DNA from: Metaruminococcus_A sp003150405
Lineage (GTDB): Bacteria; Bacillota; Clostridia; Oscillospirales; Ruminococcaceae
Assembly (NCBI GenBank): GCA_902489745.1
Contig: CABUBB010000006.1
Coordinates: 1 to 64,000, forward strand
Length of the DNA: 64,000 nt
Direction of reading: 5' to 3'
A program made the translations under genes and the position numbers. Positions 17,113 through 26,416 of this stretch are shown one piece after another. Every line of letters begins with the position of its first letter. Position 1 is the first letter of the stretch. The notes below the pieces were generated by a model. It was given only the letters and a program-made list of their open reading frames with translations. It did no database searches and was not told the DNA's origin.

Positions 17113-17157
17113 AATGAATTTCCTCCGTTCTAGAACCTTTGTCTGAAAAAACCTTAT

Positions 17158-17715
17158 TTATGAATTTGCAACGACTACCATTGCATGCCGAATGACCTTA
17201 TCCTTGAGTTTAAAGCCCTTCTGGTATACCTGGCAGACGGTGTTTTCTCCAAAATTTTCATCCTCTACCCGGCTGACTGCATTGTGCAGCTCCGGATCAA
17301 AGGGCTTACCCACTGCCTCTATTTCAGTGACACCCATTTTGCCCAGCGTTTGCATCAGCTGGTCAAAAATCATCTGAACGCCTTTTTTAAACTCCTCGCC
17401 GCCGTCACAGGGGCTTGCGAGCGCACGCTCGAAGTTATCCACAACAGCGACAATTTCCGCCACGCATTTTGCTGTGGCGTCGTCATAAAGCTCACCTTTT
17501 TCCTTTGCGGTTCGCTTGCGGAAGTTGTCAAACTCCGCCATCTGCCGCAGCAGCTTATCCTGAAGCTCTTTGTTTTCCGCCGCTAGGCGTTCAACCTCCT
17601 GCTCCAGTCCGGCAGAGGTGTTCTCCGGTGTTTCAGCCGTTTCTGGTGTAGCCTGCTTCTCCGCCGTTTTCACAGTTTCTTCCACAGTCTTATCCTTTTT
17701 CTTCTTTTCGCTCAT
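17158..17715 (-). CDS. grpE: Nucleotide exchange factor GrpE
   Basis: 185 residues. A charged, disordered N-terminus (about 1-35), a long coiled coil (VERLAAENKELQDKLLRQMAEFDNFRKR), then the four-helix and beta-wing head ending with the family motif VCQVYQKGFKLKDKVIRHAMV. It releases ADP from DnaK. GGAAGGAG precedes the ATG. The start overlaps the 3' end of hrcA by 26 nt. Confidence 0.96.
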   Translation of the reverse strand: MSEKKKKDKTVEETVKTAEKQATPETAETPENTSAGLEQEVERLAAENKELQDKLLRQMAEFDNFRKRTAKEKGELYDDATAKCVAEIVAVVDNFERALASPCDGGEEFKKGVQMIFDQLMQTLGKMGVTEIEAVGKPFDPELHNAVSRVEDENFGENTVCQVYQKGFKLKDKVIRHAMVVVANS

Positions 17716-18754
17716 GTTGTTCTCCTTCCTCCAGAAGCTCCTCGCTGCCGGAAAGCATACGGGTCACGCTGTCTGAAAAGTACTGGATATATGGAATCAT
17801 CTTGGCATAATCCAGCCGCACCGGGCCGATGACGCCAAGCGCACCGGCATTGATGCTGCCAAGATTATACTTTGACAGGATGACGCTGGAATTGGTAATG
17901 GCAAGGGTGTTGGTCTCTTTGCCAAACACCACATGGATGCCGTCGAATACCGAGGAAAGCAGCGCCGACAAATCATCCTTATGGGAGAGGAAGCGCAGCA
18001 CCTCGTTCGGGTCAAACTCACTGCTCGCAAGTAGTTGGGTTTCCCCGCGCAGATTGACGTTGGACGCCGTAAATTCACTGGAAAGCTCGTATACGGCGTA
18101 GAGAAGCGGCGTCAGGGTCATCATGTAGCTACCCATTGCCGCCGCAAGATTCTGCATCATAGAAGGATTGAGCTGGTCAACCTTCAACCCGTGCAGGTTC
18201 TCGTTCAAGAATTTGTCAAAAAACGCCAGCTGCTCATCGGAAAGGTCAAATTCCATCCGGCAAATGCGGTTTTTAATAGCGCCGGAGGAGGTGAGGATGA
18301 GCAGTGCATAAAGCCGTCTGCCCGCCGGGATAACCTCCACCCGGGTAATCACCGAAATCTGCGGCATATTCTTGGTGTTGAAGGTCGCACAGCCGGTAAG
18401 CTGCGCCAGCGCTTCGGTTGCCGTTTCCACTACCGATTCTGCCGTCGCCGTCTGATCGCGGCCGAGCATGTCGTCAATCATATTCCGCTCTTTTAAAGAA
18501 AGCGGCGCAGGCTTCATCAGACGTTCAATATAGTAACGGTAACCCTGGTAGGTCGGCACCCTTCCGGCGGAAGTATGTGGCTGTTCAAGCAGCCCCATTG
18601 CTTCAAGCGCCGCCATGTCGTTTCGTATGGTGGCCGATGAAACAGAAAGCCCCTCCAGGTCGACGAGAGACTTGGAACCAACCGGCTCGCCGGTTTTAAT
18701 ATACTCGTCTACAACAGCCGCCAGAACCCTGAGCTTTCGGTCATCCAGTTTCAC
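17690..18754 (-). CDS. hrcA: Heat-inducible transcription repressor HrcA
   Basis: 354 residues from the GTG at 18754, which follows AGGGGTGA and matches the family start (x-LDDRKLRVLAAVVDEYIKTGEPVGSK). A longer frame opens at 18799, but that start lies almost inside the operator. N-terminal winged helix (LSVSSATIRNDMAALEAMGLLEQPHTSAGRVPT), a GAF-like core, and the C-terminal YNLGSINAGALGVIGPVRLDYAKMIPY signature. It represses its own operon through CIRCE, with GroEL as the usual co-chaperone. Confidence 0.95.
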   Translation of the reverse strand: MKLDDRKLRVLAAVVDEYIKTGEPVGSKSLVDLEGLSVSSATIRNDMAALEAMGLLEQPHTSAGRVPTYQGYRYYIERLMKPAPLSLKERNMIDDMLGRDQTATAESVVETATEALAQLTGCATFNTKNMPQISVITRVEVIPAGRRLYALLILTSSGAIKNRICRMEFDLSDEQLAFFDKFLNENLHGLKVDQLNPSMMQNLAAAMGSYMMTLTPLLYAVYELSSEFTASNVNLRGETQLLASSEFDPNEVLRFLSHKDDLSALLSSVFDGIHVVFGKETNTLAITNSSVILSKYNLGSINAGALGVIGPVRLDYAKMIPYIQYFSDSVTRMLSGSEELLEEGEQHERKEEKG

Positions 18755-18808
18755 TTGACTCACCCCTGTTTCTGGAATCTTGCAAACCACAGGTGTCACA
18801 TTTTAAAT

Positions 18809-18835
18809 TTAGCACTCTGCTTTCCTGAGTGCTAA
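18809..18835. promoter_or_regulatory. CIRCE operator (HrcA binding site)
   Basis: A perfect consensus TTAGCACTC-N9-GAGTGCTAA, located between the hrcA promoter and the hrcA start. Confidence 0.98.
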
Positions 18836-18839
18836 TATT

Positions 18840-18868
18840 AGGTTATCACTTATTCTGGCCAGTGTCAA
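18840..18868 (-). promoter_or_regulatory. hrcA-grpE-dnaK-dnaJ promoter
   Basis: On the - strand, -35 TTGACA (18863-18868), a 17-nt spacer and -10 TAACCT (18840-18845) with a TG at the extended -10 position. The -10 is poor, but the -35 is consensus and CIRCE lies directly downstream. Confidence 0.65.
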
Positions 18869-18921
18869 GTGGAGCCATTCAAAAGTTAAAAGATTATTCA
18901 AAAATTCAGTCAAAATACAAA

Positions 18922-18950
18922 TGGACATCTTAAGGGAAACGCGTTATACT
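18922..18950 (+). promoter_or_regulatory. Promoter of the iron-containing alcohol dehydrogenase
   Basis: -35 TGGACA (18922-18927), a 17-nt spacer and -10 TATACT (18945-18950), 84 nt upstream of the start codon. Confidence 0.7.
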
Positions 18951-19034
18951 GAACGTAATCCCCAAAGGGAGCCCGGGCTGGAACCTGTACCAGACGGCAT
19001 TCATACAACAACACCATAAAAAGGAGACTGTACA

Positions 19035-20219
19035 ATGGAAAACTTTAATTTCTACGCACCCACACAGGTCGTTTTCGGGAAAAATGCAGAAGCGCAGGTT
19101 GGCGAACTGGTCAAGGCGCAGCACTGCAAAAAGGTTCTTGTCCACTTCGGCGGGAACAGCGCCAAAAAATCCGGGCTGCTGGACCGCGTTTGCGCTTCGC
19201 TGGACAAAGCGGGCATTCAGTATGTAACACTGGGCGGCGTTGTGCCGAACCCGCGTCTTTCCAAGGTTCGCGAAGGCATTGAACTCTGCCAAAAAGAAGG
19301 GGTTGACTTTTTGCTGGCGGTCGGCGGCGGCAGCGTTATTGACTCCTGTAAGGCGATTGGCTACGGCCTTGCAAACGACTGCGATGTTTGGGATCTCTAC
19401 GAGGGCAAAGCCACCCCGACCGGCTGCTACCCGGTGGGCGCTGTGCTGACCATTGCGGCGGCGGGCAGCGAGATGAGCAATTCCTCGGTTATCACCAACG
19501 AAGAAGGCTGGCTCAAAATGTCTTGCAATACCGATTACGGCCGCTGCAAATTCGCCGTGATGAACCCCGAGTTGACCTATACCCTGCCCCAGTACCAGAC
19601 CATGAGCGGCTGCACCGATATTCTGATGCACACCATGGAGCGTTATTTCACCAATGTGGAGACAATGGAGCTTACCGACGTTATTGCAGAAGCTCTGATG
19701 CGCAACGTCATCCGCAATGCTAAAATTCTAATGAAGGATCCGGAGAACTATGAGGCGCGCGCACAGGTTATGTGGGCGAGCAGCCTTGCGCACAACGACC
19801 TGACCGGCTGCGGCGCAGTTGGCGATTATGCGAGCCACCAGATTGAGCATGAGCTCGGCGGCCTGTTCGACGTTACCCACGGCGCCGGCCTTGCAGCGGT
19901 TTGGGGGAGCTGGGCGCGTTACGTTTACAAACACAACGTCAACCGTTTTGCTCAGTTTGCCGTCAACGTCCTCGGCGTTTACAACCACTTCGATAATCCG
20001 GAACGCACCGCCCTGGAAGGTATTGAGGCTATGGAGAAGTTCTACCGGGAAATCGAGATGCCGATTTCCATTAAAGAGCTGTTAAACGGCAAAGAAATTA
20101 CCGATGCAGAGATCGACGAAATGGCGGAGAAGTGCACCCGCAGCGGCAAAAAAATTGTCGGCCACTTTGTGGAACTCAAGAAAGAGGATATCATTAAAAT
20201 TTACGAAATGGCGCGGTAA
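19035..20219 (+). CDS. Iron-containing alcohol dehydrogenase (butanol dehydrogenase-like)
   Basis: 394 residues, group III metal-dependent alcohol dehydrogenase close to clostridial BdhA/BdhB and Bacillus YugJ/YugK. The N-terminus MENFNFYAPTQVVFGK is typical. The nucleotide-binding GGGSVIDSCKAIG lies at about 96-108. Metal-ligand histidines are in LMHTMERYF (about 202), SHQIEHELGG (about 270) and THGAGLAAVWGSW (about 284). It likely reduces an aldehyde to an alcohol with NAD(P)H in fermentation; substrate and cofactor are not set by sequence. AAAAAGGAGACTG precedes the ATG. It is monocistronic, with its own promoter and terminator. Confidence 0.93.
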   Translation: MENFNFYAPTQVVFGKNAEAQVGELVKAQHCKKVLVHFGGNSAKKSGLLDRVCASLDKAGIQYVTLGGVVPNPRLSKVREGIELCQKEGVDFLLAVGGGSVIDSCKAIGYGLANDCDVWDLYEGKATPTGCYPVGAVLTIAAAGSEMSNSSVITNEEGWLKMSCNTDYGRCKFAVMNPELTYTLPQYQTMSGCTDILMHTMERYFTNVETMELTDVIAEALMRNVIRNAKILMKDPENYEARAQVMWASSLAHNDLTGCGAVGDYASHQIEHELGGLFDVTHGAGLAAVWGSWARYVYKHNVNRFAQFAVNVLGVYNHFDNPERTALEGIEAMEKFYREIEMPISIKELLNGKEITDAEIDEMAEKCTRSGKKIVGHFVELKKEDIIKIYEMAR

Positions 20220-20263
20220 GTCCTCCGGCCGCATATGCCCGCCTTACTGTATGTATCAATCAA

Positions 20264-20291
20264 AAAAGCCGCGGAATACTCCGCGGCTTTT
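20264..20291. terminator. Terminator after the alcohol dehydrogenase
   Basis: 12-bp stem AAAAGCCGCGGA / TCCGCGGCTTTT with an ATAC loop and flanking A and T runs, between convergent adh and ruvX; probably bidirectional. Confidence 0.92.
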
Positions 20292-20337
20292 CGCTTTAAA
20301 ACGTCACTGATTCGATCAATCGGGGACGCTTTTTTGT

Positions 20338-20772
20338 TTATACCGGCCCTTCCTCTTTGTGGTTGCGGCGGTACTGCATATAGCTTTCCAAAATGATGGT
20401 CGCCGCAACCGTGTCGATAACCGCTTTGCGCTTTTTGCCGCGGGTGTTGGTCTCGTTTAGGATATTGACCGCAGAGACGGTGGTGGAACGCTCATCCCAC
20501 AAACGCACCGGAATCTGCACCATACCGGCAAGCCGTTCAGCAAATTCTTCACACTTTTTGGCACGGTCTCCAACCGTCCCGTTCATGTTGACCGGATGCC
20601 CCACCACAATCTCCTTGACGTCGTACTCCACCGAAGCGATGGCGACCTGCCGCAGGATTTCATCAAAATCGGTCTCATGGATGGTCCCGATAGGGGACGC
20701 AAGGAACTCGGTCCGGTCACAGCAGGCAAGCCCAGTGCGGGCGTCGCCCAAATCAACTGCCATTATCTTCAT
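20338..20772 (-). CDS. ruvX: Putative pre-16S rRNA nuclease RuvX/YqgF
   Basis: 144 residues from the ATG at 20772 (MKIMAVDLGDARTG), chosen because GGAGA lies at the right distance; an ATG four codons earlier (20784) has no Shine-Dalgarno. RNase H-like fold: DLGDARTGLA with the first catalytic Asp, EIVVGHPVNMNGTVGDRA (VVG.P...G), WDERSTTVSA (DE.STT) and a final Asp in KAVIDTVAATIILESY. It takes part in 16S rRNA 5'-end maturation in E. coli. It is last in the pyr transcript unit, as no terminator separates it from the phosphatase gene. Confidence 0.92.
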   Translation of the reverse strand: MKIMAVDLGDARTGLACCDRTEFLASPIGTIHETDFDEILRQVAIASVEYDVKEIVVGHPVNMNGTVGDRAKKCEEFAERLAGMVQIPVRLWDERSTTVSAVNILNETNTRGKKRKAVIDTVAATIILESYMQYRRNHKEEGPV

Positions 20773-20840
20773 TCTATTCTCCATTCCGCCGCAGACTTTA
20801 TGCGTAGCGCCGCGGCCGGGTTGTACCGCCGAATCCGGCG

Positions 20841-21521
20841 TTATGCATCCCCTGTTTTGGGTTCAAACTGCTCCCACCAGCGCTGGCGGGCAAAGGTTTT
20901 GGTCTCCTCGGCAAGATGTTCCGTGCGGTTCGCAAACACAAGGGTTGGATGCAGCTCTGCATCAAAGGTAATTTTGGAAATTGCCGTATTGTCGCACCAG
21001 CCCACCTGAGAGATACCCTCTACCGGAAGTCCCTTCGCAAAGGTGAGAAAATTCCGAATTGCACAGCCATGCGAGACGATTGCAACCGTTTTTCCAAGGT
21101 TTTCCCTGACGATTTCCAGCACCGCTTTTACAATCCGGTCATACACCTGCTTCATGGTCTCACCGTTCGGCGCCTCAAACAGCCAGGGAAATTGCTCCCA
21201 GTTTCGATTCTGTTCCGGGTAGTCCACCGGGAAGCAATCCCAGGGTTTTCCTTCCCAGTCGCCGCCATTGATTTCAATCAGCTCATCCCGCAGCTGGAGC
21301 GGCAAACCATGATAACGGTTGACCGCCTTTGCCGTTTCAACCGCACGGGTCAGCGGGCTGGAATAGACTGCCTCCAGTGGAAAATCCCGGCAGTACTCCG
21401 CAAGCTGATCAAGCTGCCGCCAGCCCATTTCACTGACCGCGCCGTCGTAATGGCCCTGAAACAACCGTTTTTCGTTCCCCTCCGCCTGCGCATGGCGGAT
21501 GAGATAAATCGTCGTCACCAC
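20841..21521 (-). CDS. Histidine phosphatase family protein (phosphoglycerate mutase-like)
   Basis: 226 residues. The catalytic RHG-type motif is LIRHAQAEGN (about 6-15). SSPLTRAVETAKAV and a second His in SHGCAIRNF (about 150) complete the active site, with the acid in ELIEINGGDWEG. This branch includes cobalamin CobC-like and broad phosphatases; the substrate cannot be assigned. The start is GTG (two in tandem at 21521 and 21518) overlapping the pyrD stop by 7 nt, so translation is coupled to pyrD. A nucleotide or sugar-phosphate substrate would fit the operon, but that is a guess. Confidence 0.85.
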   Translation of the reverse strand: MVTTIYLIRHAQAEGNEKRLFQGHYDGAVSEMGWRQLDQLAEYCRDFPLEAVYSSPLTRAVETAKAVNRYHGLPLQLRDELIEINGGDWEGKPWDCFPVDYPEQNRNWEQFPWLFEAPNGETMKQVYDRIVKAVLEIVRENLGKTVAIVSHGCAIRNFLTFAKGLPVEGISQVGWCDNTAISKITFDAELHPTLVFANRTEHLAEETKTFARQRWWEQFEPKTGDA

Positions 21522-22426
21522 GGCTGCACCGTCCCAACAATTTCGCTGACGCTGGCAATGCCGTTTTCATCCAGGTAGCGGTTTAATCCATCGATAATCT
21601 CAACCGGCGCATAGGGATTGGTAAACAACGCCGCGCCAACCTGGATGGCCGAAGCTCCCGCCATCATCATTTCAACAGCATCTTTCCAGGTGGCAATGCC
21701 GCCCATTCCCACAACCGGAATGCGCACTGCGTTCGCAACCTGCCAGACCATCCGCACCGCAACCGGGAACACCGCCGGGCCGGAAAGACCGCCTACATTG
21801 TTTTTAAGGATGGGCCGCCTAGTCTTAATGTCAATCCGCATACCAAGCAGGGTGTTGATGAGCGAAACCGCATCCGCCCCCTCCGCTTCAACCGCTTTTG
21901 CCATGAGAGCAATGTCGGTGACATTTGGGGTGAGCTTGACCATCACCGGCTTGCTGGTCGCGTCCTTCACCAGCCGGGTAATGCCTCCTGCGACCTTTGG
22001 ATCGGTGCCGAACGCGGCTCCGCCGCATTTGACATTGGGGCAGGAGATGTTGAGTTCAATCATATCCACATCGGTGCCGTCTAAGCGGCGTGCCATCTCG
22101 GCGTAATCCTCCGGGGTGGAACCGGCGATGTTCGCAATGATGCGCGTCCCCGCCTGCTTGATGTATGGGATTTCCTCTTTGATAAAATGCTCTACACCGG
22201 GGTTTTGCAGCCCGACCGAATTGAGCATTCCCGAGGGCGTCTCTGCCACGCGCGGCGGCGGGTTGCCCTCGCGCCGCTCCAGCGTGGTGCCCTTGACCGA
22301 GATCCCCCCCAGCCGGCCGATATCATAAAATTTTGCGTATTCCCTGCCGTACCCAAAGGTGCCGGAAGCCGGGATCACCGGGTTTTGAAAGGATACGCCT
22401 GCAATATTGACCGATAAATCTGCCAT
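21515..22426 (-). CDS. pyrD: Dihydroorotate dehydrogenase B (NAD+), catalytic subunit
   Basis: 303 residues. FMN TIM barrel of class 1B. The catalytic Cys lies in ELNISCPNVKCGG (about 129-141). FMN-contacting segments are VIPASGTFGYG, SVKGTT and the C-terminal GMGGIATWKDAVEMMMAGASAIQVG. It oxidises dihydroorotate to orotate and passes electrons to NAD+ through the adjacent PyrK subunit. GGAGGG precedes the ATG; pyrK ends 11 nt upstream. Confidence 0.97.
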   Translation of the reverse strand: MADLSVNIAGVSFQNPVIPASGTFGYGREYAKFYDIGRLGGISVKGTTLERREGNPPPRVAETPSGMLNSVGLQNPGVEHFIKEEIPYIKQAGTRIIANIAGSTPEDYAEMARRLDGTDVDMIELNISCPNVKCGGAAFGTDPKVAGGITRLVKDATSKPVMVKLTPNVTDIALMAKAVEAEGADAVSLINTLLGMRIDIKTRRPILKNNVGGLSGPAVFPVAVRMVWQVANAVRIPVVGMGGIATWKDAVEMMMAGASAIQVGAALFTNPYAPVEIIDGLNRYLDENGIASVSEIVGTVQPW

Positions 22427-22437
22427 GGTATCCCTCC

Positions 22438-23205
22438 TTACAAAACGACCTGTTTGGAATCAAACACCGGGCCGTCCTTGCAGACATGCCCGTAATATTC
22501 TTTGCCGTCCATTACAAGACGGCAGGCACAGACATAGCAGGCGCCTACGCCGCAGGCCATCCGCTGTTCCAGCGAGACCTCGCAGGCAATCCCCTGTGCA
22601 TCCGCAAGGGCGATGATGTTTTTGAGCATCACTTCTGGGCCGCAGGCGTAAATTACATCCGGTGTCTCACGTGCAAGCAATGCTTTGAGCCCATCGGTGA
22701 CAAAGCCCTTGTTTCCCTTGGTGCCGTTGTCGGTATACAGCAGCACTTCACGGCAATGGCGTTTAAAATCCTCCTCAAGGATGCAGGCGGATTCATCCCG
22801 GAAGCCAAGAATGGCCACAGCCTCCCCGCCGTACTGCTTGGCGAGCTCCAGCATCGGCGGTACGCCAATCCCCCCGCCAATGACAACCGCCTTTTTCCCC
22901 GGGCGGATGGTAAACCCGTTTCCGAGGGGGGCGAGCATGTCAACGGATTCTCCTTGCTGAACAGCGGCAAGCCGCTCGGTACCATCCCCGCGGATTTCAA
23001 AAACCAGCCGCAGGGTACCAGCCGCTTTGTCCACCTCGCAGATCGAGATAGGTCGGCGGAGCGAGCATTCCGGTACCTTGAGGTTGACAAACTGCCCCGG
23101 AACCGCCTCTTCGGCGATTTCCGGACAGCAAATGGTAAACGAATAGAAGCCTTTGGCAAGCTCCTGCTTTTTGGTAAGCGGGTAGCTTCCTACATGCAAA
23201 GCCAT
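22438..23205 (-). CDS. pyrK: Dihydroorotate dehydrogenase B, electron-transfer subunit
   Basis: 255 residues from the ATG at 23205, directly after GGAGGAA; the longer frame overlaps carB and lacks family similarity. FAD-binding barrel with RRPISIC, NAD-binding Rossmann part with VIGGGIGVPPML, and C-terminal [2Fe-2S] ligands in CGVGACYVCACR plus the late Cys in GHVCKDGP. It carries electrons from PyrD FMN to NAD+. It lies between carB and pyrD with 13-nt and 11-nt gaps. Confidence 0.97.
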   Translation of the reverse strand: MALHVGSYPLTKKQELAKGFYSFTICCPEIAEEAVPGQFVNLKVPECSLRRPISICEVDKAAGTLRLVFEIRGDGTERLAAVQQGESVDMLAPLGNGFTIRPGKKAVVIGGGIGVPPMLELAKQYGGEAVAILGFRDESACILEEDFKRHCREVLLYTDNGTKGNKGFVTDGLKALLARETPDVIYACGPEVMLKNIIALADAQGIACEVSLEQRMACGVGACYVCACRLVMDGKEYYGHVCKDGPVFDSKQVVL

Positions 23206-23218
23206 TGTGTTTCCTCCG

Positions 23219-26200
23219 TTATATTTTGGTGATGTCCACAAGCTCAACGTCGCCCACCGTTTTGCCGAGCAGCAGGCTGTCTGCAACCGCATTTGCGGTA
23301 TCCAGCGAGGTCAGGCTTGCAATGGAGCGTTCTACCGCCTTACGGCGAATTTTCACGCTGTCTTTGGCCGGTTCACGGCCTTTTTCCGAAGTGGAGATGA
23401 TATAGTCAATCTTCCCGCTGTCCAGCAGGGTGATGACGTTGTTTTTGCCGTCCTTGTGTTTTGGTACCACATTGGTCGGAATCATGTTCTTGTTAAGGGT
23501 GTTGGCCGTACCCGGGGTTGCATAAAGGTCAAATCCAAGAGTGTTGAATTTATCCGCAATTTTAATAAGCTCCTGCTTGTCGGAATCACGGACGGTCATC
23601 AGCACGCCGCCGGAGCGTTTCATTTTGTATCCGGCCGCGGTCAGGCCCTTGAGCAGGGCCTCCTCAAAGGTGTGGGCAATGCCCAAAACCTCGCCGGTGG
23701 ATTTCATCTCCGGCCCCAGATGGGTATCAACATCGTGCAGCTTTTCAAAGCTGAAAACCGGCACCTTGACGGCGACATAATCGCCCTCCGGGTACAGGCC
23801 GGTGCCCCAGCCCAGCTCTTTGAGGGAGGCGCCGAGCATAATTTTGGTCGCCATATCCACCATCGGCACGCCGGTGACCTTGCTGATGTAAGGCACCGTT
23901 CTGGAGGAACGGGGATTGACCTCAATGACATAGACCGTGTCATTGTAAACCACATACTGCACATTGACAAGCCCAATAACGTTCAGCGCCTTTGCAAGCC
24001 TGCCGGTGTAGTCCACAATGGTCTCGCGGATGCGCTTGGAGAGATTCTGCGCCGGATAAATGGAAATTGAGTCGCCGGAATGAACACCCGCACGCTCTAC
24101 ATGTTCCATGATACCGGGAATGAGGTAATCCTTGCCGTCGCAGATGGCGTCGACCTCGACCTCAACGCCCATGAGGTATTTATCAATGAGCACCGGGTTT
24201 TCAATGTTGTTGCCGAGGATGATTTCCATGTACTCGACAATGTCTTTGTCCGAGTGGGCGATGATCATGTTCTGGCCGCCGAGGACATAGGACGGACGCA
24301 TCAGAACCGGGTAACCCAGCTCATTTGCCGCCTTGATGGCCTCTTCGGTGGTAAAGACGGTGTGGCCCTGCGGGCGCGGAATGCCGCACTGCTCCAGCAG
24401 TTCGTCAAAACGCTCGCGGTCCTCAGCAGCGTCGACGCTGTCCGCCGAGGTTCCGAGGATATTCGCCCCAAGCTCGTCGAGATACTTCGCGAGCTTAATG
24501 GCAGTTTGGCCGCCAAACTGGACGACAACGCCGTATGGCTTCTCGGTCTCGAGAATACTGCGGACGTCCTCCTTGGTCAGCGGGTCAAAATAGAGGCGGT
24601 CACCGGTGTCAAAGTCGGTGGAAACGGTCTCCGGGTTGTTGTTGCAGATAACCGCTTCATACCCTTCTTCCTTGAGCGCCCAGACACAGTGAACCGAGCA
24701 GTAGTCAAACTCAATGCCCTGCCCAATGCGGATTGGGCCGGAACCGAATACCACCACCTTTTTCTTGCCGGTGTTATGTTCATTGATAAACAGCTCCGCC
24801 TCGTTCTCATCATCGTAGGTGGAATAAAAATACGGGGTTTCTGCCGCAAATTCGGCGGCACAGGTATCAACCATCTTGTAGGCGGCAAAGCGCGGATTCT
24901 TGATGGTCTGCCCGGAGAGCTGCTCAATGGTTTCGTCGAGGAAACCATATTTTTTGGCAGCCAGGTATTTTTCGTCGGTTAGTTCACCGTCTGCAAGACT
25001 GCGCTCCATTTTGATGAGGTTGAGCAGTTTGTAAAGGAACCAGTTGTCAATTTTAGTGATGGAGTGGATTTCCTCCGGCGCAATGCCTCGTTTAAGCGCC
25101 TCATAAATTACAAAGGAACGCTCATCATCGCAGTTGTAAAGCCGTTTGTGGATTTCTTCATCCGAAAGATCCGCAAGCTTTTTCAGGTTCATGGTGGAGA
25201 GGCCAAGCTCCGCACCGCGGACCGCCTTCATCATAGCCTGTTCAAAGGAGGTGCCAATGGCCATGACCTCACCAGTCGCCATCATCTGGGTGCCGAGGGT
25301 GCGTTTGGCGTAGACGAACTTTTCAAACGGCCATTTCGGGAACTTGATAACCACATAGTCGATGGATGGCTCAAAGCAGGCATAGGTCTTGCCGGTGACC
25401 GCGTTGATGATTTCATCCAGCGTATAACCAATGGCAATGCGGGTTGCAACCTTTGCAATCGGGTAGCCGGTGGCCTTGGAAGCGAGTGCCGAGGAACGCG
25501 ACACACGGGGGTTGACCTCGATTACCGCATATTCAAACGAGGTGGGGTGCAGGGCAAACTGAACGTTGCAGCCGCCTTCCACCCGCAGCTCCGACACAAT
25601 GTTGAGCGCAGCGGTGCGGAGCATTTGGTACTCCTTGTCGCTCAGGGTAACCGCCGGTGCAATAACAATGCTGTCACCGGTGTGGACGCCGACCGGGTCG
25701 AAATTTTCCATTGAACAGACGGTGATGACGTTACCCTTGCGGTCACGAATGACCTCAAACTCAATCTCCTTCCAGCCGGAGATACATTTTTCCACAAGGA
25801 TCTGGGTAATTGGGGACAAACGCAGGCCGTTTTCGGCAATATCCCGCAGCTCTTCCTCGTTGTTTACAATACCGCCGCCGGTGCCGCCCAAGGTAAACGC
25901 CGGGCGGATAATGAGCGGGTAGCCAATCCCCCGTTCGTTTGCAAACGCCACCGCATCCTCAATGGTGGTGACAACCTTGGAGGGGATGCACGGTTCGCCA
26001 ATGGCTTCCATGGTATCCTTAAAGGCCTGGCGATCCTCTGCCTTGTGGATGGTTTCCGGGTTCGCGCCGAGCAGCTTAACACCGTGTTCCTCCAGGAACC
26101 CCTCCTCCGCAAGCTGCATGGAAAGGGTGAGGCCGGTCTGCCCACCCAGGGTGGAAAGCACGCTGTCCGGTTTCTCAATTTCAATGACCCGCTTGACCAC

Positions 26201-26416
26201 ATCAAGGGTCAGCGGCTCAATGTAAATTTCGTCAGCCATGGTTTTGTCGGTCATAATGGTGGCCGGGTTGGAGTTGATGAGGACGACCTCAAGCCCCTCC
26301 TGCTTGAGCGCGCGGCAGGCCTGTGCACCGGCGTAGTCAAACTCCGCTGCCTGCCCAATGACGATAGGACCAGAGCCAATGACGAGTACCTTCTTAATAT
26401 CGTGTCTAAGCGGCAT
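23219..26416 (-). CDS. carB: Carbamoyl-phosphate synthase, large subunit
   Basis: 1065 residues, full length. Two homologous ATP-grasp halves: GSGPIVIGQAAEFDYAG (about 12-28) opens the first and GSGPIRIGQGIEFDY (about 556-570) the second. ATP-binding RPAFTLGGTGGG and RPSYVLGGQNM follow in each half. The C-terminal MGS-like allosteric domain (about 930-1065) binds UMP and activators. It makes carbamoyl phosphate from ammonia supplied by CarA. The ATG at 26416 overlaps the carA stop by one base (TAATG). Confidence 0.98.
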   Translation of the reverse strand: MPLRHDIKKVLVIGSGPIVIGQAAEFDYAGAQACRALKQEGLEVVLINSNPATIMTDKTMADEIYIEPLTLDVVKRVIEIEKPDSVLSTLGGQTGLTLSMQLAEEGFLEEHGVKLLGANPETIHKAEDRQAFKDTMEAIGEPCIPSKVVTTIEDAVAFANERGIGYPLIIRPAFTLGGTGGGIVNNEEELRDIAENGLRLSPITQILVEKCISGWKEIEFEVIRDRKGNVITVCSMENFDPVGVHTGDSIVIAPAVTLSDKEYQMLRTAALNIVSELRVEGGCNVQFALHPTSFEYAVIEVNPRVSRSSALASKATGYPIAKVATRIAIGYTLDEIINAVTGKTYACFEPSIDYVVIKFPKWPFEKFVYAKRTLGTQMMATGEVMAIGTSFEQAMMKAVRGAELGLSTMNLKKLADLSDEEIHKRLYNCDDERSFVIYEALKRGIAPEEIHSITKIDNWFLYKLLNLIKMERSLADGELTDEKYLAAKKYGFLDETIEQLSGQTIKNPRFAAYKMVDTCAAEFAAETPYFYSTYDDENEAELFINEHNTGKKKVVVFGSGPIRIGQGIEFDYCSVHCVWALKEEGYEAVICNNNPETVSTDFDTGDRLYFDPLTKEDVRSILETEKPYGVVVQFGGQTAIKLAKYLDELGANILGTSADSVDAAEDRERFDELLEQCGIPRPQGHTVFTTEEAIKAANELGYPVLMRPSYVLGGQNMIIAHSDKDIVEYMEIILGNNIENPVLIDKYLMGVEVEVDAICDGKDYLIPGIMEHVERAGVHSGDSISIYPAQNLSKRIRETIVDYTGRLAKALNVIGLVNVQYVVYNDTVYVIEVNPRSSRTVPYISKVTGVPMVDMATKIMLGASLKELGWGTGLYPEGDYVAVKVPVFSFEKLHDVDTHLGPEMKSTGEVLGIAHTFEEALLKGLTAAGYKMKRSGGVLMTVRDSDKQELIKIADKFNTLGFDLYATPGTANTLNKNMIPTNVVPKHKDGKNNVITLLDSGKIDYIISTSEKGREPAKDSVKIRRKAVERSIASLTSLDTANAVADSLLLGKTVGDVELVDITKI

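Noticed and set aside
15175..17133. A 652-codon open frame on the + strand over dnaK
   Set aside because: Antisense shadow caused by dnaK codon bias; no family signature or ribosome site.
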